Source: Myxococcales bacterium UBA1238
GTDB taxonomy: Bacteria > Myxococcota_A > Bradymonadia > UBA7976 > UBA1532
Assembly: GCA_002309015.1 (NCBI GenBank)
Contig: DBWM01000020.1
Location: 61,616 to 97,716, forward strand
Reading direction: 5' to 3'
Length of the DNA: 36,101 nucleotides
Shown here: piece after piece, positions 24,153 through 32,572 of the stretch
Layout of the letters: every line of letters begins with the position of its first letter
Numbering within the stretch: the first letter of the stretch is position 1
Translations under genes and position numbers: made by a program
Notes under the pieces: model-generated
The model's input: the letters and a program-made list of their open reading frames with translations, nothing else
Database searches by the model: none
What the model was told of the DNA's origin: nothing

Positions 24153-25304
24153 TCCCCCATCTTCAGCCGAAGCGGCGCCTTCTACGGCCGGATTTTTGGC
24201 CTCTTCACCCTCATCGAGGAAGATCACCTCGCCGATTTTAGGCATGAGCACCGGTTTACCCGACTCTTCCGCAGCGCGAACCGCGTTTTGCAGGGGCTCA
24301 TCGTAGGGATGCTGGCTCAGACAAAACTTGGAATGATGCACCGTCAGATACCGCGCAGCGTTGAGATCCTTCATTTCGAGGCTCAGCTCTTTGGGGCGCG
24401 TGTGGATAAACGGCCAGTTCTCGCTGTATTGACCGTTCTCGAGAATGCCAAGGTCGATGTTTTCAAACTTTTGACCGATCGCCTTGAAGTGGGATCCGTA
24501 TCCGCCGTCGCCGCCCATAAAAATCGTCCGGCGGGGTGAGCGCAATACGAACGAAGCCCAGAGAGTCTTGTTGGCGCGGAGGCCTCGTCCCGAGAAATGC
24601 CTTGCAGGCGTGGCGGTCACCTCAAATCCTTTGTCCAAATCGGCCTTTTCCCACCAGTCAAGCTCGATCAGTTTGCCTGCATCGTAGCCCCAATATTCGA
24701 AATGCTCCCCGACACCGAGGCCCGTCACCACTTTTCCTACTCGGGATTCGAGCTCTTTGACCGCATCGTAGTCCAGGTGATCCCAGTGATCATGCGTGAT
24801 CACCAGATAATCGATATTCGGTAAATCGGAAGGCTTATAAATATTGGATCCCGGGAACATGCGATTCACGAAAGTGACCGGTGAGCCCAGATAAAAGACA
24901 GGATCCACCAGGATCTTCCGCCCTGACAGGTTCAAAAGATAGGATGAATGCCCGAACCATACGATCCAATCGCGATCATCAGGAATTTCCCCGAGGACAG
25001 TCTTCACGCTCGCGATCGGCTCTGTAGGGACCGTCCGGGGAAACTCCTGTGTCATGAACTCTTTCCAGATTCGGAATTTGTTTTTATTGCCATATAGGGT
25101 GGCAGTCTTGATTTCATTGACGAACTGACCATTCTTGTAGTTCGGCGATCGTTCAATTCGCTCCAGCCTCTTTCCATGAGGCAGACGTCCAAAGCTTTTT
25201 TGATTCAGAAACATCGTACCTGCACCCCCCAAAACGAGGATCACCGCCAGGAATATGTAAATCAGCATCTTCCATTTCCCCATCGGTTTGAGGATTCCTT
25301 TCAT
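24147..25304 (-). CDS. Membrane-anchored metallo-beta-lactamase-fold hydrolase (NAPE-PLD/UlaG-like)
   Basis: A 385-residue protein from the ATG at 25304; the frame runs 3 codons further to a TTG, and an ATG at 25283 is possible too. One membrane segment (about 13-31) anchors it, probably with the catalytic domain outside the cytoplasm. The metal-binding motif HDHWDHLD is at 171-178, preceded by WFGHSSYLL (117-125) and ILVDPVF (131-137). Later ligands are in ATPARHFSGRG, IFMGGDGGY and VHHSKF. This order matches N-acyl-phosphatidylethanolamine phospholipase D-like proteins and the beta-lactamase superfamily 2 group. A lipid phosphodiester substrate is possible but unproven. It overlaps the preceding convergent gene by 6 bp at its 3' end. 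Confidence 0.85.
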   Translation of the reverse strand: MKGILKPMGKWKMLIYIFLAVILVLGGAGTMFLNQKSFGRLPHGKRLERIERSPNYKNGQFVNEIKTATLYGNKNKFRIWKEFMTQEFPRTVPTEPIASVKTVLGEIPDDRDWIVWFGHSSYLLNLSGRKILVDPVFYLGSPVTFVNRMFPGSNIYKPSDLPNIDYLVITHDHWDHLDYDAVKELESRVGKVVTGLGVGEHFEYWGYDAGKLIELDWWEKADLDKGFEVTATPARHFSGRGLRANKTLWASFVLRSPRRTIFMGGDGGYGSHFKAIGQKFENIDLGILENGQYSENWPFIHTRPKELSLEMKDLNAARYLTVHHSKFCLSQHPYDEPLQNAVRAAEESGKPVLMPKIGEVIFLDEGEEAKNPAVEGAASAEDGGL

Positions 25305-25629
25305 CTTCTGCAATCAACGGCCTTTTTACTGATGAAATCTTTAAGACATCGGCCTACAACAAGACTTTTCTTCGCGAAATACTTCAATCATCGGCCGACA
25401 ATCCCACTTTTCCTGATTTTAAAACCGAATCATCAGCAAACAACGCATGATTAACGAACAATATTCCCTCTTTTTTGGCATGGAATGCAGGTTTTCCATC
25501 TGAAGAAATGTCGTCTTCAACAAAAGAAGCCATTTTTACTGATGATAACTCCGCATTGCAGAGCAAAGATCGCGCTTTGACTCCTGGAAATCCTCTGTTC
25601 TCTCGGGAAGATGCCTCTTTTCCGCTCAT
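25305..25629. repeat. Array C: eight decayed 42-bp (14-codon) repeats filling an intergenic gap
   Basis: CATCGGCC/CATCAGC motifs start at 25347, 25389 and 25431 (42 apart), and TTTT runs recur in the middle of most 42-bp units. On the minus strand the frame from 25629 gives 14-residue units with Lys at fixed positions (4, 18, 32, 46, 74): SSVKMASFVEDDIS, SDGKPAFHAKKEGI, KSGKVGLSADD. Past a stop the phase continues with SRRKVLL and SSVKRPLIAEDER. The array spans the whole gap between the two minus-strand genes. It has in-frame stops, no leader and no ribosome site, so I call it decayed repeat DNA rather than a gene. Confidence 0.65.
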
Positions 25630-26978
25630 TTAACCGTCTTTTGCAGGCGCACGCGGTAGGATCGATGGTCATCCATATGGCATTTATGGGCAGCACAGCC
25701 CTTCTCCATCAGAGATTGCGCCGTTCCCACGCCCTCACCTGAACTGGACTCTTCGACTTCTGCCTCTGTCAGCGTACATTCGGCATCAAACTCCAGCCGA
25801 ACATAAACGGTGCGATCCCGATCCGCAGGTTCCAGACCATCAAACTCCGTATCACCCGGATATTCCCAAATCCCGCTGGGCTTTTTCCCCGGCGTACAGC
25901 GCTCCATGAAGATGACGCGATGCGTACTCTCCACCAGCCTGATACCTTCACCCTTCTTTAAATCGAGCGCCATCGTCAGCGGCCGCAAACGCCCCTTACA
26001 TCTGGGAGGCATCGCTGATGGAAAGTCACGATCGAGCGCATCCCCTTCAATTTCTGCCATCCCCGCCGCATCAAATGATAACTTCAGGGGATTCTGACAG
26101 CTCTTGCCCCCTCGATGAGGCTTTTCCTCCGCTTTTAGGCGCTCGATCAGGAAACCATAGCCGTTTCCCGACTGTTCACTGGATGAATAGCCCTCAACAA
26201 AGTCGTCGTACTCTGCGACCACCGTCACCTTCTCGGGCCTCCTGGCTTCATACACCACGCGCTCAGGCCTCGTCTTCCCCGAAGTCTCGGGTGAAAAATA
26301 CGCGACGCAGCGATCGCCCTTTACAATATAGAGATGCAGCCTGGACGGATCATGGAGAGGCGCGCCGCTGGCATTGACTCCGTTCGTTAAAGCGACCTTT
26401 TCACCTGCAGAAAGCTGGATTTCAAAATGCGCATCGCTCCCCATCCGGTAACGATGGGGACAATTCTTGGGGAGATCGTAAAGATCCAGGTGATCCTTCA
26501 TGAAGTCCTCACCCTGATCCGCATATCGATCGCCTGTATCGAAGGGATTCGGCTTCGGCACCGCGCGATCGATGCGGATATGGTATTCTTCCCGCTCACG
26601 AAAAGGCCCAAAATCAGCCTGCAATGCGGTTTCATCCTTTGCGAAAAACCGCCCTCGCCGGATCTCACCCCCTTTTGATTTCACCAAACACCGCTTTTGA
26701 TCCCTGCGATGCAGACAAAACGGCAGCTCGCTCTCTAAAATCAGCGTCTCACCCGCCTTTAAATCCCACTGAAACTGCGCCTTGTCGTGAAACTCTGTCT
26801 TAAAATCGCGCCCCGAAATCGAGATTGCACCCGACAACAGCGCGGGTTCACTCGTTGCATCGCCTTTCTCAGCCCAAAAACAGTTTTCGCGATTCGACTC
26901 AGGAATACAAATCTGCCGATGCTCCGCAAATACGGGCAAAGAAAACCACAATAATGAACCCAAAATGAGCGTTCTCAT
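25626..26978 (-). CDS. Secreted protein of unknown function
   Basis: I do not recognise this 450-residue protein. The ATG at 26978 starts a clear signal peptide (MRTLILGSLLWFSLPVFA, cut before EHRQ), with GAGG 9 bases upstream; the frame is open 9 codons further. There is no lipobox Cys. The mature part is rich in charged residues and Cys (CIPESNRENC, CLHRRDQKRC, CPHRYRMGSD, CKGRL, CTPGKK). It holds repeated beta-strand-like segments of the type DLKAGETLILES, LSAGEKVALTN and DLKKGEGIRLVES, which suggests three similar pre-peptidase-like beta-sandwich domains. Its 3' end runs into array C. Confidence 0.7.
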   Translation of the reverse strand: MRTLILGSLLWFSLPVFAEHRQICIPESNRENCFWAEKGDATSEPALLSGAISISGRDFKTEFHDKAQFQWDLKAGETLILESELPFCLHRRDQKRCLVKSKGGEIRRGRFFAKDETALQADFGPFREREEYHIRIDRAVPKPNPFDTGDRYADQGEDFMKDHLDLYDLPKNCPHRYRMGSDAHFEIQLSAGEKVALTNGVNASGAPLHDPSRLHLYIVKGDRCVAYFSPETSGKTRPERVVYEARRPEKVTVVAEYDDFVEGYSSSEQSGNGYGFLIERLKAEEKPHRGGKSCQNPLKLSFDAAGMAEIEGDALDRDFPSAMPPRCKGRLRPLTMALDLKKGEGIRLVESTHRVIFMERCTPGKKPSGIWEYPGDTEFDGLEPADRDRTVYVRLEFDAECTLTEAEVEESSSGEGVGTAQSLMEKGCAAHKCHMDDHRSYRVRLQKTVK

Positions 26979-27058
26979 GCAGCCTAACCTCGAATGTAGG
27001 GGCAAAATGACAGGATTCAGGGCTTAAAAATGGGATTATCGGGCGAAAAGGGCAAGGT

Positions 27059-27196
27059 TTACTGCCGGCGAGCGAGCTGTTCCGCGTACTCTGCGCGCTG
27101 ATCGGGCGGAATCTTCAACGCATTCATCGCCTCTTCGGCAGAGTAAGACATCGAATCCATCAGGTTGGCGATCAATGTGAGCCGCGTTGAAGGCGG
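27059..27196 (-). pseudogene. C-terminal remnant of an Rpn/PD-(D/E)XK family transposase
   Basis: The minus strand reads RLTLIANLMDSMSYSAEEAM then NALKIPPDQRAEY and ends QLARRQ-stop. The pattern NLM-S-(x)-AEEAMNALKIP-D-R..Y is typical of the C-terminal end of Rpn-family proteins, the family also seen at 1-704. Nothing upstream of this tail remains. It begins directly after the valS stop codon and is in the same frame as valS, so read-through would add it as a tail. Best read as the scar of an old insertion. Confidence 0.65.
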
Positions 27197-27199
27197 GGA

Positions 27200-30100
27200 T
27201 CAGTCGAGGGCTTTGAGGTTTTGCGCGATCAGCGCGAGCTGGGCTTTGGTGTCGGCGAGGAGGGCTTTCTGGGCTTCGACGACGTCGGCGGGGGCTTTGG
27301 CGAGGAATCCAGCGTTCGCAAGCTTCTTTTCGGTCGATTCCAGCGTCTTTTGCAGCTTGGCCTGAACGCCCATCAGGCGCGCGCGCTCCTTTTCTTCATC
27401 GAGCACGTCGCCCACAAAGAGCTCCAAATCGCCCAGAACCGCCGAACCCGCGTGGGCCGGACGCGCCGCATCGACCGCAATCTGAAGCGACGAAAGGTTG
27501 GCCATATGCGACAAATGCCGCGCACCCAAACGCACCACTTCGAGCGAAGCTTCGGGACCGCGAATCGCGCAGGGCAACTCGGCCTTGGGGGCCACGTTGT
27601 AGCGCGCACGGATCTCGCGCACCGTGCGGATCACCTCGCAAAGCGCCGCAAACTGCGTCTCCAGTGCCTCGTTTCGCCAGGCTTGAGGCTCAGGCCAGCG
27701 CGCCAGCGTGCAGAGATCGCTTGCAGGCAACGGCTTCTCGATCCCGCGCACCGGCGCCTGCGCGCAAAGCTGCGCCCAAATCGCCTCGGTGATGAACGGA
27801 ATGAACGGATGGAACAGACGGAGCACCTGGTCGAGGGCCACCGCGAGCACCTGACGCGCCTTTTTGGCTGAAGCCGTCGCCGCATCGGACTGACCGTCGG
27901 CGGTCAGACGCGGCTTCACGAGCTCCAGGTACCAGTCGCACATCTCGCTCCAGAAGAAGTCGCGCACCGCCGAGATCGCGTTCGAAGGGTTGTAATCGCA
28001 GAGTGCCTGGTGGCAAGCCGCCCGCGCCGCTTCGAGGCGGGAAAGCAACCAGCGATCCTCGGTTTCGAGATTTGCAAGCGAGAGCGGTTCAAACCCCAGA
28101 TCGCCCAGATTCATGAGCACAAAGCGCGCCGCGTTCCAAAGCTTGTTGCAGGTGAACATGCCGATCTCGAAGCGATCGGAATACACCTTGGCCGACTTCA
28201 TGCCCTTCATGGTGCCGAGAACGTCAAATTCCTGCTTGCAGGCGGTGCAGCAGTAGGTGAACTTGTTCTCGTGGCCCTCTTTGGTGCGGCCGTGCTTGGC
28301 GCGACCGAGATCGACCACCTGACCGCAATGGGGGCAGTCGGCCTGCACGGGCATGCGCACATCCTGGATGCCGGTCTGCATCTCGCAAATGATGTAACGC
28401 ATCGCGTCCACGCCGTAGCGATCGATGATGTCGACGGGATCGACGCCGTTGCCGCGCGACTTGGACATCGTCTCACCCTTGCCGTCGAGGATCTTGGCGT
28501 GCAGGAACACGTCGTGGAACGGCACGTCGCCCTGGGTGTAGAGCCCGAACATCACCATGCGCGCCACCCACAGCGTCAGGATGTCGCGCCCCGTCACCAG
28601 GCATGAGCCGGGATAATACATTTCGAGCGACGAAGGCTGCCCGTCCTGCGCGCCCAAAAAGCGCTGGCCTTCGAGGATGGGCGCGTGCTCGCAATCGGGC
28701 CAGCCGAGGGTGCTGAAGGGCCAAAGCGCCGAGCTGAACCAGGTGTCGAGCACGTCGGGATCGCGCTGCAACCCCAACGCTTCGAGGGCCTTGCCCAAAC
28801 GCTCGTCGTCCTTCGAAAACCGCACGCAAACCTGAAGCTCACAGGGGCCCGCAATCTGCGCATCGATCGCCTGCTGGTTGCCTTCGCTGTCCGAAATCCA
28901 CGCCTTGAGCGCATCGGGCTCTGCGGGCAACTGCGCCAAAACCGCCTTCAGCTCGCTGGCGTCTTCAAATGCGCGCGACCAGACGGGAATCCGGTGGCCC
29001 CACCAAAGCTGGCGGCTGATGCACCAGTCGCGCTTTTCGCCGAGCCACGAGGTGAAGCTCTTTAAATAGCGCTCGCCGTCGGGATGAAACTGCACGCGGC
29101 CGTCGTTTGCAGCATCGATCGCGATTTGCGCGAGGCCTGCGCCCTTAAACGCCTTCCTGGTGCCCACGCCGCAGTTCACGCCGCCCTCGACGTCGGCCAT
29201 ACGCACAAACCACTGCTTCGAGAGGTAAGGCTCGACGATCGTCTTGGAGCGATCGGAATGCCCCACTTCCGTCTCGTGATCCTCGATGTGATCGAGCAAC
29301 CCCAGGGCGTCCATGTCGGCCACGATCTTGTTGCGCGCCTGATAGCGCTCGAGCCCCGCGTAAGGTCCGCAGAGCGCGTTAAGGCAACCGTCGGGCTTGA
29401 GGATATTGCGAATCTCGAGCTCATCCTGATGGCGCTGCCAAACCCCGTAGTCGTTGGGATCGTGCGCCGGCGTGATCTTCACCAGACCCGATCCGAGCTC
29501 AGGCTTCGCCCATTCGTCGCAAATCAGAGGAATCGGGCGATCCATCAGCGGCAACTTGATCATGCGACCGTCGCGCGCCATCGCCGCCAGCTGCTCGAGC
29601 GCCGGAATCTTTTCGACCAGGCGCGCCTTTAACCGCTCGAGTTCCACCTCAATGGCGGGGCGATCCTTTTCGTCGGCGGCGGCCAGCTTTGCTTCAGCTT
29701 CGGCAATCTTCTTTTGCATCGCGGCGGTGGGATGCGGATGGCAGGCCACTGCGGCATCGCCGAGCATGGTTTCGGGGCGCGTGGTCGCCACGATCACAAA
29801 CGCGGGTTCGCCGGGCTTGGGATCGATGACCGGATAGCGCAAATGCCAGAAATGCCCCTGGATCGTCTCGTGATAGACCTCGTCGTTGGCGACGGCGGTC
29901 TGCAGCATGCAGTCCCAGTTCACCAAACGATCGCCACGGAAGATCAGCTTGTCGGAGAAGAGCTTAAAGAACGCCTCGCGAACGGCGGCGCTGCAAACGG
30001 CATCCATGGTGAACCGCTGCCTGGAGCGATCGCACGAACAGCCCATTTGCTGCTGCTGGCGGATGATCCGCGCCTGGAATTCGTCCTTCCACGCCCAAAT

Positions 30101-30463
30101 GCGCTCGACCAGCGCCTCGCGGCCGATGTCGTGGCGCGTCAAACCTTCTTGCTCTTTCAGGCGCTTTTCGACCACCGCCTGCGTCGCGATGCCCGCGTGA
30201 TCGGTGCCCGGCTGCCACAAGGTGTTGTCGCCCTGCATGCGGTGCCAACGCGTCAGCATATCCTGCATCACGTTGTCCATCGCGTGCCCCATATGGAGCG
30301 CCCCGGTCACATTGGGCAAAGGCATCATCACCACGTAGCGCTTGTCTGCGCGCAAATCTTCGGCATTCGGATTTGCGTTAAAGGCGCCCGCTTCGAGCCA
30401 GCGCTCGGTCACTTGTTGTTGAAAAGCCTTAGGTTCGTAAGTCTTAGGAAGCTCGCCGCTCAT
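27200..30463 (-). CDS. valS: Valyl-tRNA synthetase with zinc-ribbon-like insert
   Basis: ValRS charges tRNA-Val and edits Thr. The start is the ATG at 30463; the frame extends 12 codons upstream without family sequence. At 1087 residues it is longer than the usual 880-950. The HIGH motif is HMGH (57-60). The editing domain follows (TTRPETMLGD), then TMSKS (KMSKS equivalent) in GETMSKSRGNG. Just after it, an insert with CPHCGQ and CTAC (C-x2-C ... C-x2-C, 34 residues apart) looks like a zinc ribbon. The anticodon-binding domain and the C-terminal coiled coil (LQKTLESTEKKLANAGFLAK) are present. It seems to be a single-gene unit. Confidence 0.97.
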   Translation of the reverse strand: MSGELPKTYEPKAFQQQVTERWLEAGAFNANPNAEDLRADKRYVVMMPLPNVTGALHMGHAMDNVMQDMLTRWHRMQGDNTLWQPGTDHAGIATQAVVEKRLKEQEGLTRHDIGREALVERIWAWKDEFQARIIRQQQQMGCSCDRSRQRFTMDAVCSAAVREAFFKLFSDKLIFRGDRLVNWDCMLQTAVANDEVYHETIQGHFWHLRYPVIDPKPGEPAFVIVATTRPETMLGDAAVACHPHPTAAMQKKIAEAEAKLAAADEKDRPAIEVELERLKARLVEKIPALEQLAAMARDGRMIKLPLMDRPIPLICDEWAKPELGSGLVKITPAHDPNDYGVWQRHQDELEIRNILKPDGCLNALCGPYAGLERYQARNKIVADMDALGLLDHIEDHETEVGHSDRSKTIVEPYLSKQWFVRMADVEGGVNCGVGTRKAFKGAGLAQIAIDAANDGRVQFHPDGERYLKSFTSWLGEKRDWCISRQLWWGHRIPVWSRAFEDASELKAVLAQLPAEPDALKAWISDSEGNQQAIDAQIAGPCELQVCVRFSKDDERLGKALEALGLQRDPDVLDTWFSSALWPFSTLGWPDCEHAPILEGQRFLGAQDGQPSSLEMYYPGSCLVTGRDILTLWVARMVMFGLYTQGDVPFHDVFLHAKILDGKGETMSKSRGNGVDPVDIIDRYGVDAMRYIICEMQTGIQDVRMPVQADCPHCGQVVDLGRAKHGRTKEGHENKFTYCCTACKQEFDVLGTMKGMKSAKVYSDRFEIGMFTCNKLWNAARFVLMNLGDLGFEPLSLANLETEDRWLLSRLEAARAACHQALCDYNPSNAISAVRDFFWSEMCDWYLELVKPRLTADGQSDAATASAKKARQVLAVALDQVLRLFHPFIPFITEAIWAQLCAQAPVRGIEKPLPASDLCTLARWPEPQAWRNEALETQFAALCEVIRTVREIRARYNVAPKAELPCAIRGPEASLEVVRLGARHLSHMANLSSLQIAVDAARPAHAGSAVLGDLELFVGDVLDEEKERARLMGVQAKLQKTLESTEKKLANAGFLAKAPADVVEAQKALLADTKAQLALIAQNLKALD

Positions 30464-30557
30464 GAGAATTCTCGGGTAATCGATGATACAAGCGCCCATA
30501 GGCGCCGACAGCGCCGCGCTGAACGTTCTGAGGTGGATTGTGGGTGATAGAAGAAGA

Positions 30558-30779
30558 TCAGCGACGGTAGAAAATCAGGATGGTTAAGCAGTGAAACTGC
30601 TGATCGCTGGACTGGCGAACGACGGTATCGACGATTTCGATGTCATCGTTTTCTTCTAACCAGCGAGTGACCTCATCGCCGAGGGAGGTACGCTCCAACG
30701 CCTTGGTGGCGGTGAAGATCTTGACGCCGTCATAATCAGCGATGCGGCATCCACCTTCGTTAAAATTTGCGTCGTTCAC
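30558..30779 (-). CDS. Cse60-like small protein coupled to rpsU
   Basis: A 73-residue protein. Residues 18-72 (VKIFTATKALERTSLGDEV ... EIVDTVVRQSSDQQFHCLTILIFYR) fit the small family named after Bacillus Cse60: a VK(V/I)F strand, a helix, EI(V/I)D, then a final (A/T)(L/I)I-YR strand. Function unknown even in Bacillus. The GTG start overlaps the rpsU stop (GTGA) with no ribosome site, so translation is probably coupled to S21. The family match is by pattern memory. Confidence 0.6.
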   Translation of the reverse strand: MNDANFNEGGCRIADYDGVKIFTATKALERTSLGDEVTRWLEENDDIEIVDTVVRQSSDQQFHCLTILIFYRR

Positions 30780-31012
30780 TTGTGTGTACGAGCGCGCATC
30801 GCCCGCCGGCGCTCTTTACGACGGCGACGCTCGGCCTCACGTTGCTTGCGCTTGGTTTTAACCGAAGGTTTTTCGTAGAAGCGACGACGCTTCAATTCTT
30901 TGTAAATCCCCTCGTGAGCGACTTTGCGCTTCAGGGCCTTGATGGCGCGTTCGACGTTATCGCCATCGACCACAACTTCGAGGGGGCGGAGCACGAGTTC
31001 ATTCTGGCTCAA
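30776..31012 (-). CDS. rpsU: 30S ribosomal protein S21
   Basis: The sequence NELVLRPLEVVVDGDNVERA, then a basic tail (FYEKPSVKTKRKQREAERRR), is S21. The frame is open to 31105, but the best start is the TTG at 31012 (reading MSQNELVL), with AAAGG 9 bases upstream, giving 78 residues. S21 helps the small subunit bind mRNA during initiation. The stop overlaps the start of the Cse60-like gene. A good promoter lies at 31077-31105. Confidence 0.9.
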   Translation of the reverse strand: MSQNELVLRPLEVVVDGDNVERAIKALKRKVAHEGIYKELKRRRFYEKPSVKTKRKQREAERRRRKERRRAMRARTHK

Positions 31013-31076
31013 GTAAAACCGCCTTTCCTGAAAACAGACCCCCGAACAAAGCTGGGGCCACAAAATTGAGGGCGCA

Positions 31077-31105
31077 AAAATAAAGGGTACGCGCCGACTT
31101 GTCAA
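31077..31105 (-). promoter_or_regulatory. Sigma-70-like promoter of rpsU
   Basis: On the minus strand -35 TTGACA (31100-31105), a 17-bp spacer, and -10 TATTTT (31077-31082). Transcription would start near 31070, about 58 nt before the TTG start. The leader holds a CCCC/GGGG stem (about 31050). Confidence 0.6.
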
Positions 31106-31155
31106 CAGTCGAATGAAAGGCTAATTCGTTCGGCGCAAAAAATAATGGAGTCCCC

Positions 31156-32043
31156 ATGACCGATCACCTGCGATTACCGCCCGAATTGCGGCGTCCCACA
31201 GCCCTCGCCCCCGAAACCGCGCGCGTCCGAAAATTATTGCGCGCCTGCGCCGTGCACACCGTCTGCCAGGAAGCCCGGTGCCCCAACATCGCCGAATGTT
31301 TCCAAAAATCGACCGCCACCTTCATGATTCTGGGCAGGCATTGCACCCGCAACTGCCGGTTTTGTGCCGTGGAATCCGCATGCCCCGATCCCGTGGATCC
31401 CGGTGAACCCGAGCGCATCGCAAAGGCCGCAGGCGAGCTTCATTTAAAGCATGTGGTGCTCACGATGGTGACGCGCGACGATCTCCAAGACGGCGGCGCT
31501 TCGCACATTGCAGCCTGCATTCGCGCGCTCGAGCAGGCCCTTCCGCAGGCGCATACCGAGGCGCTGATTTCGGATCTCCAGGGCAACCCCGAAGCGCTCC
31601 AGACGGTGATTCAAACGTCGCTCGCGGTCTTCAATCACAACGTCGAGACGGTGCCGAGGCTCTACCCCACAGTGCGGCCCGAGGCCGATTACGCGCGCAG
31701 TCTGCAGGTGTTACAGTTTGCAGCGGAGGCCGGGCGCCAGGCGATCAAGAGTGGATTCATGGTGGGGCTCGGGGAAACCGAAGAAGAAGTGGTCGCGCTG
31801 CTGCAGGATTTGCGGTCGGCGGGCGTGCAGATGGTGACCATCGGCCAGTATCTTCGCCCTTCGCTCGCGCATTTGCCGGTGGTCGAATATGTCTCCGCAG
31901 AGCAATTCGCGCGATATCGCCAGATCGGCTTAAGTCTCGGTTTTCACGCCGTCTTTTCGGGGCCTCTCGTGCGGTCTTCCTACCGTGCGGCCGAGGCGTA
32001 TTTGCAACAATCCCCCATTTTTATCACCCCTTCGCAGCCATAA
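31156..32043 (+). CDS. lipA: Lipoyl synthase
   Basis: LipA inserts two sulfurs into octanoyl groups on E2 and GcvH proteins. The auxiliary cluster motif is C37-x4-C42-x5-C48 (CQEARCPNIAEC) and the radical SAM motif is C63-x3-C67-x2-C70 (CTRNCRFC). The family's VVLTMVTRDDLQDGG, FNHNVETV and KSGFMVGLGE stretches and the C-terminal RSSY (cluster-binding Ser) are all present in 295 residues. GGAG lies 5 bases before the ATG. It is divergent from rpsU, with 143 bp between the two starts. Confidence 0.97.
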   Translation: MTDHLRLPPELRRPTALAPETARVRKLLRACAVHTVCQEARCPNIAECFQKSTATFMILGRHCTRNCRFCAVESACPDPVDPGEPERIAKAAGELHLKHVVLTMVTRDDLQDGGASHIAACIRALEQALPQAHTEALISDLQGNPEALQTVIQTSLAVFNHNVETVPRLYPTVRPEADYARSLQVLQFAAEAGRQAIKSGFMVGLGETEEEVVALLQDLRSAGVQMVTIGQYLRPSLAHLPVVEYVSAEQFARYRQIGLSLGFHAVFSGPLVRSSYRAAEAYLQQSPIFITPSQP

Positions 32044-32098
32044 CGCGCTATGATGCGCAGTCCTTTACGTTTACGGCTCAAAGTTTGAGGAGGGATCC

Positions 32099-32572
32099 AT
32101 GGAACGGATACCGATGACCATTGAGGGCTACCAGCGACTTCGGGACGAGATCAAGCGCCTGAAGTCCACCGAGCGCAACGCCGTAGCCCGTGAGATCGAG
32201 ATCGCGCGCGGACATGGCGACCTGCGCGAGAATGCAGACTACGATGCCGCCAAAGAGAAGCAGGGTCTCCTTGAGGCGACGATTCGCGATCTCGAAGACA
32301 AGCTGGCGCGTGCAGAGGCGATCGATGTTTCTTCGCTGTCCGGAGACCGCGTCGTCTTTGGTGCCACCGTCACCCTGTGCGATGTAGACACCGAGGAAGA
32401 GCAAACCCTCACGATCGTGGGCGAATTTGAGGCCGATGCCAAAGCAGGGCGCATCTCCGTCACCTCTCCGCTCGCCCGTGGACTGATCGGTAAGCGCGTA
32501 GACGACGTCGCCAAAGTGCAGACCCCCGGCGGAACCCGCTCTTTCGAAATCGTCGAGGTCACCTTCGGATGA
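32099..32572 (+). CDS. greA: Transcription elongation factor GreA
   Basis: GreA rescues backtracked RNA polymerase by stimulating transcript cleavage. The 157-residue protein has the N-terminal coiled coil with the acidic tip in GDLRENADYDAAKEKQ (D and E at the tip), then the C-terminal domain ending GTRSFEIVEVTFG. A strong GAGGAGGG ribosome site precedes the ATG. A TATGAT -10-like box is at 32049-32054 without a clear -35. The stop overlaps the start of the next gene (ATGA), so the two are translationally coupled. Confidence 0.96.
   Translation: MERIPMTIEGYQRLRDEIKRLKSTERNAVAREIEIARGHGDLRENADYDAAKEKQGLLEATIRDLEDKLARAEAIDVSSLSGDRVVFGATVTLCDVDTEEEQTLTIVGEFEADAKAGRISVTSPLARGLIGKRVDDVAKVQTPGGTRSFEIVEVTFG

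Noticed and set aside
25384..25629. 81-residue minus-strand open frame
   Set aside because: It is array C; the periodicity continues past its stop codons and no start signal is seen.
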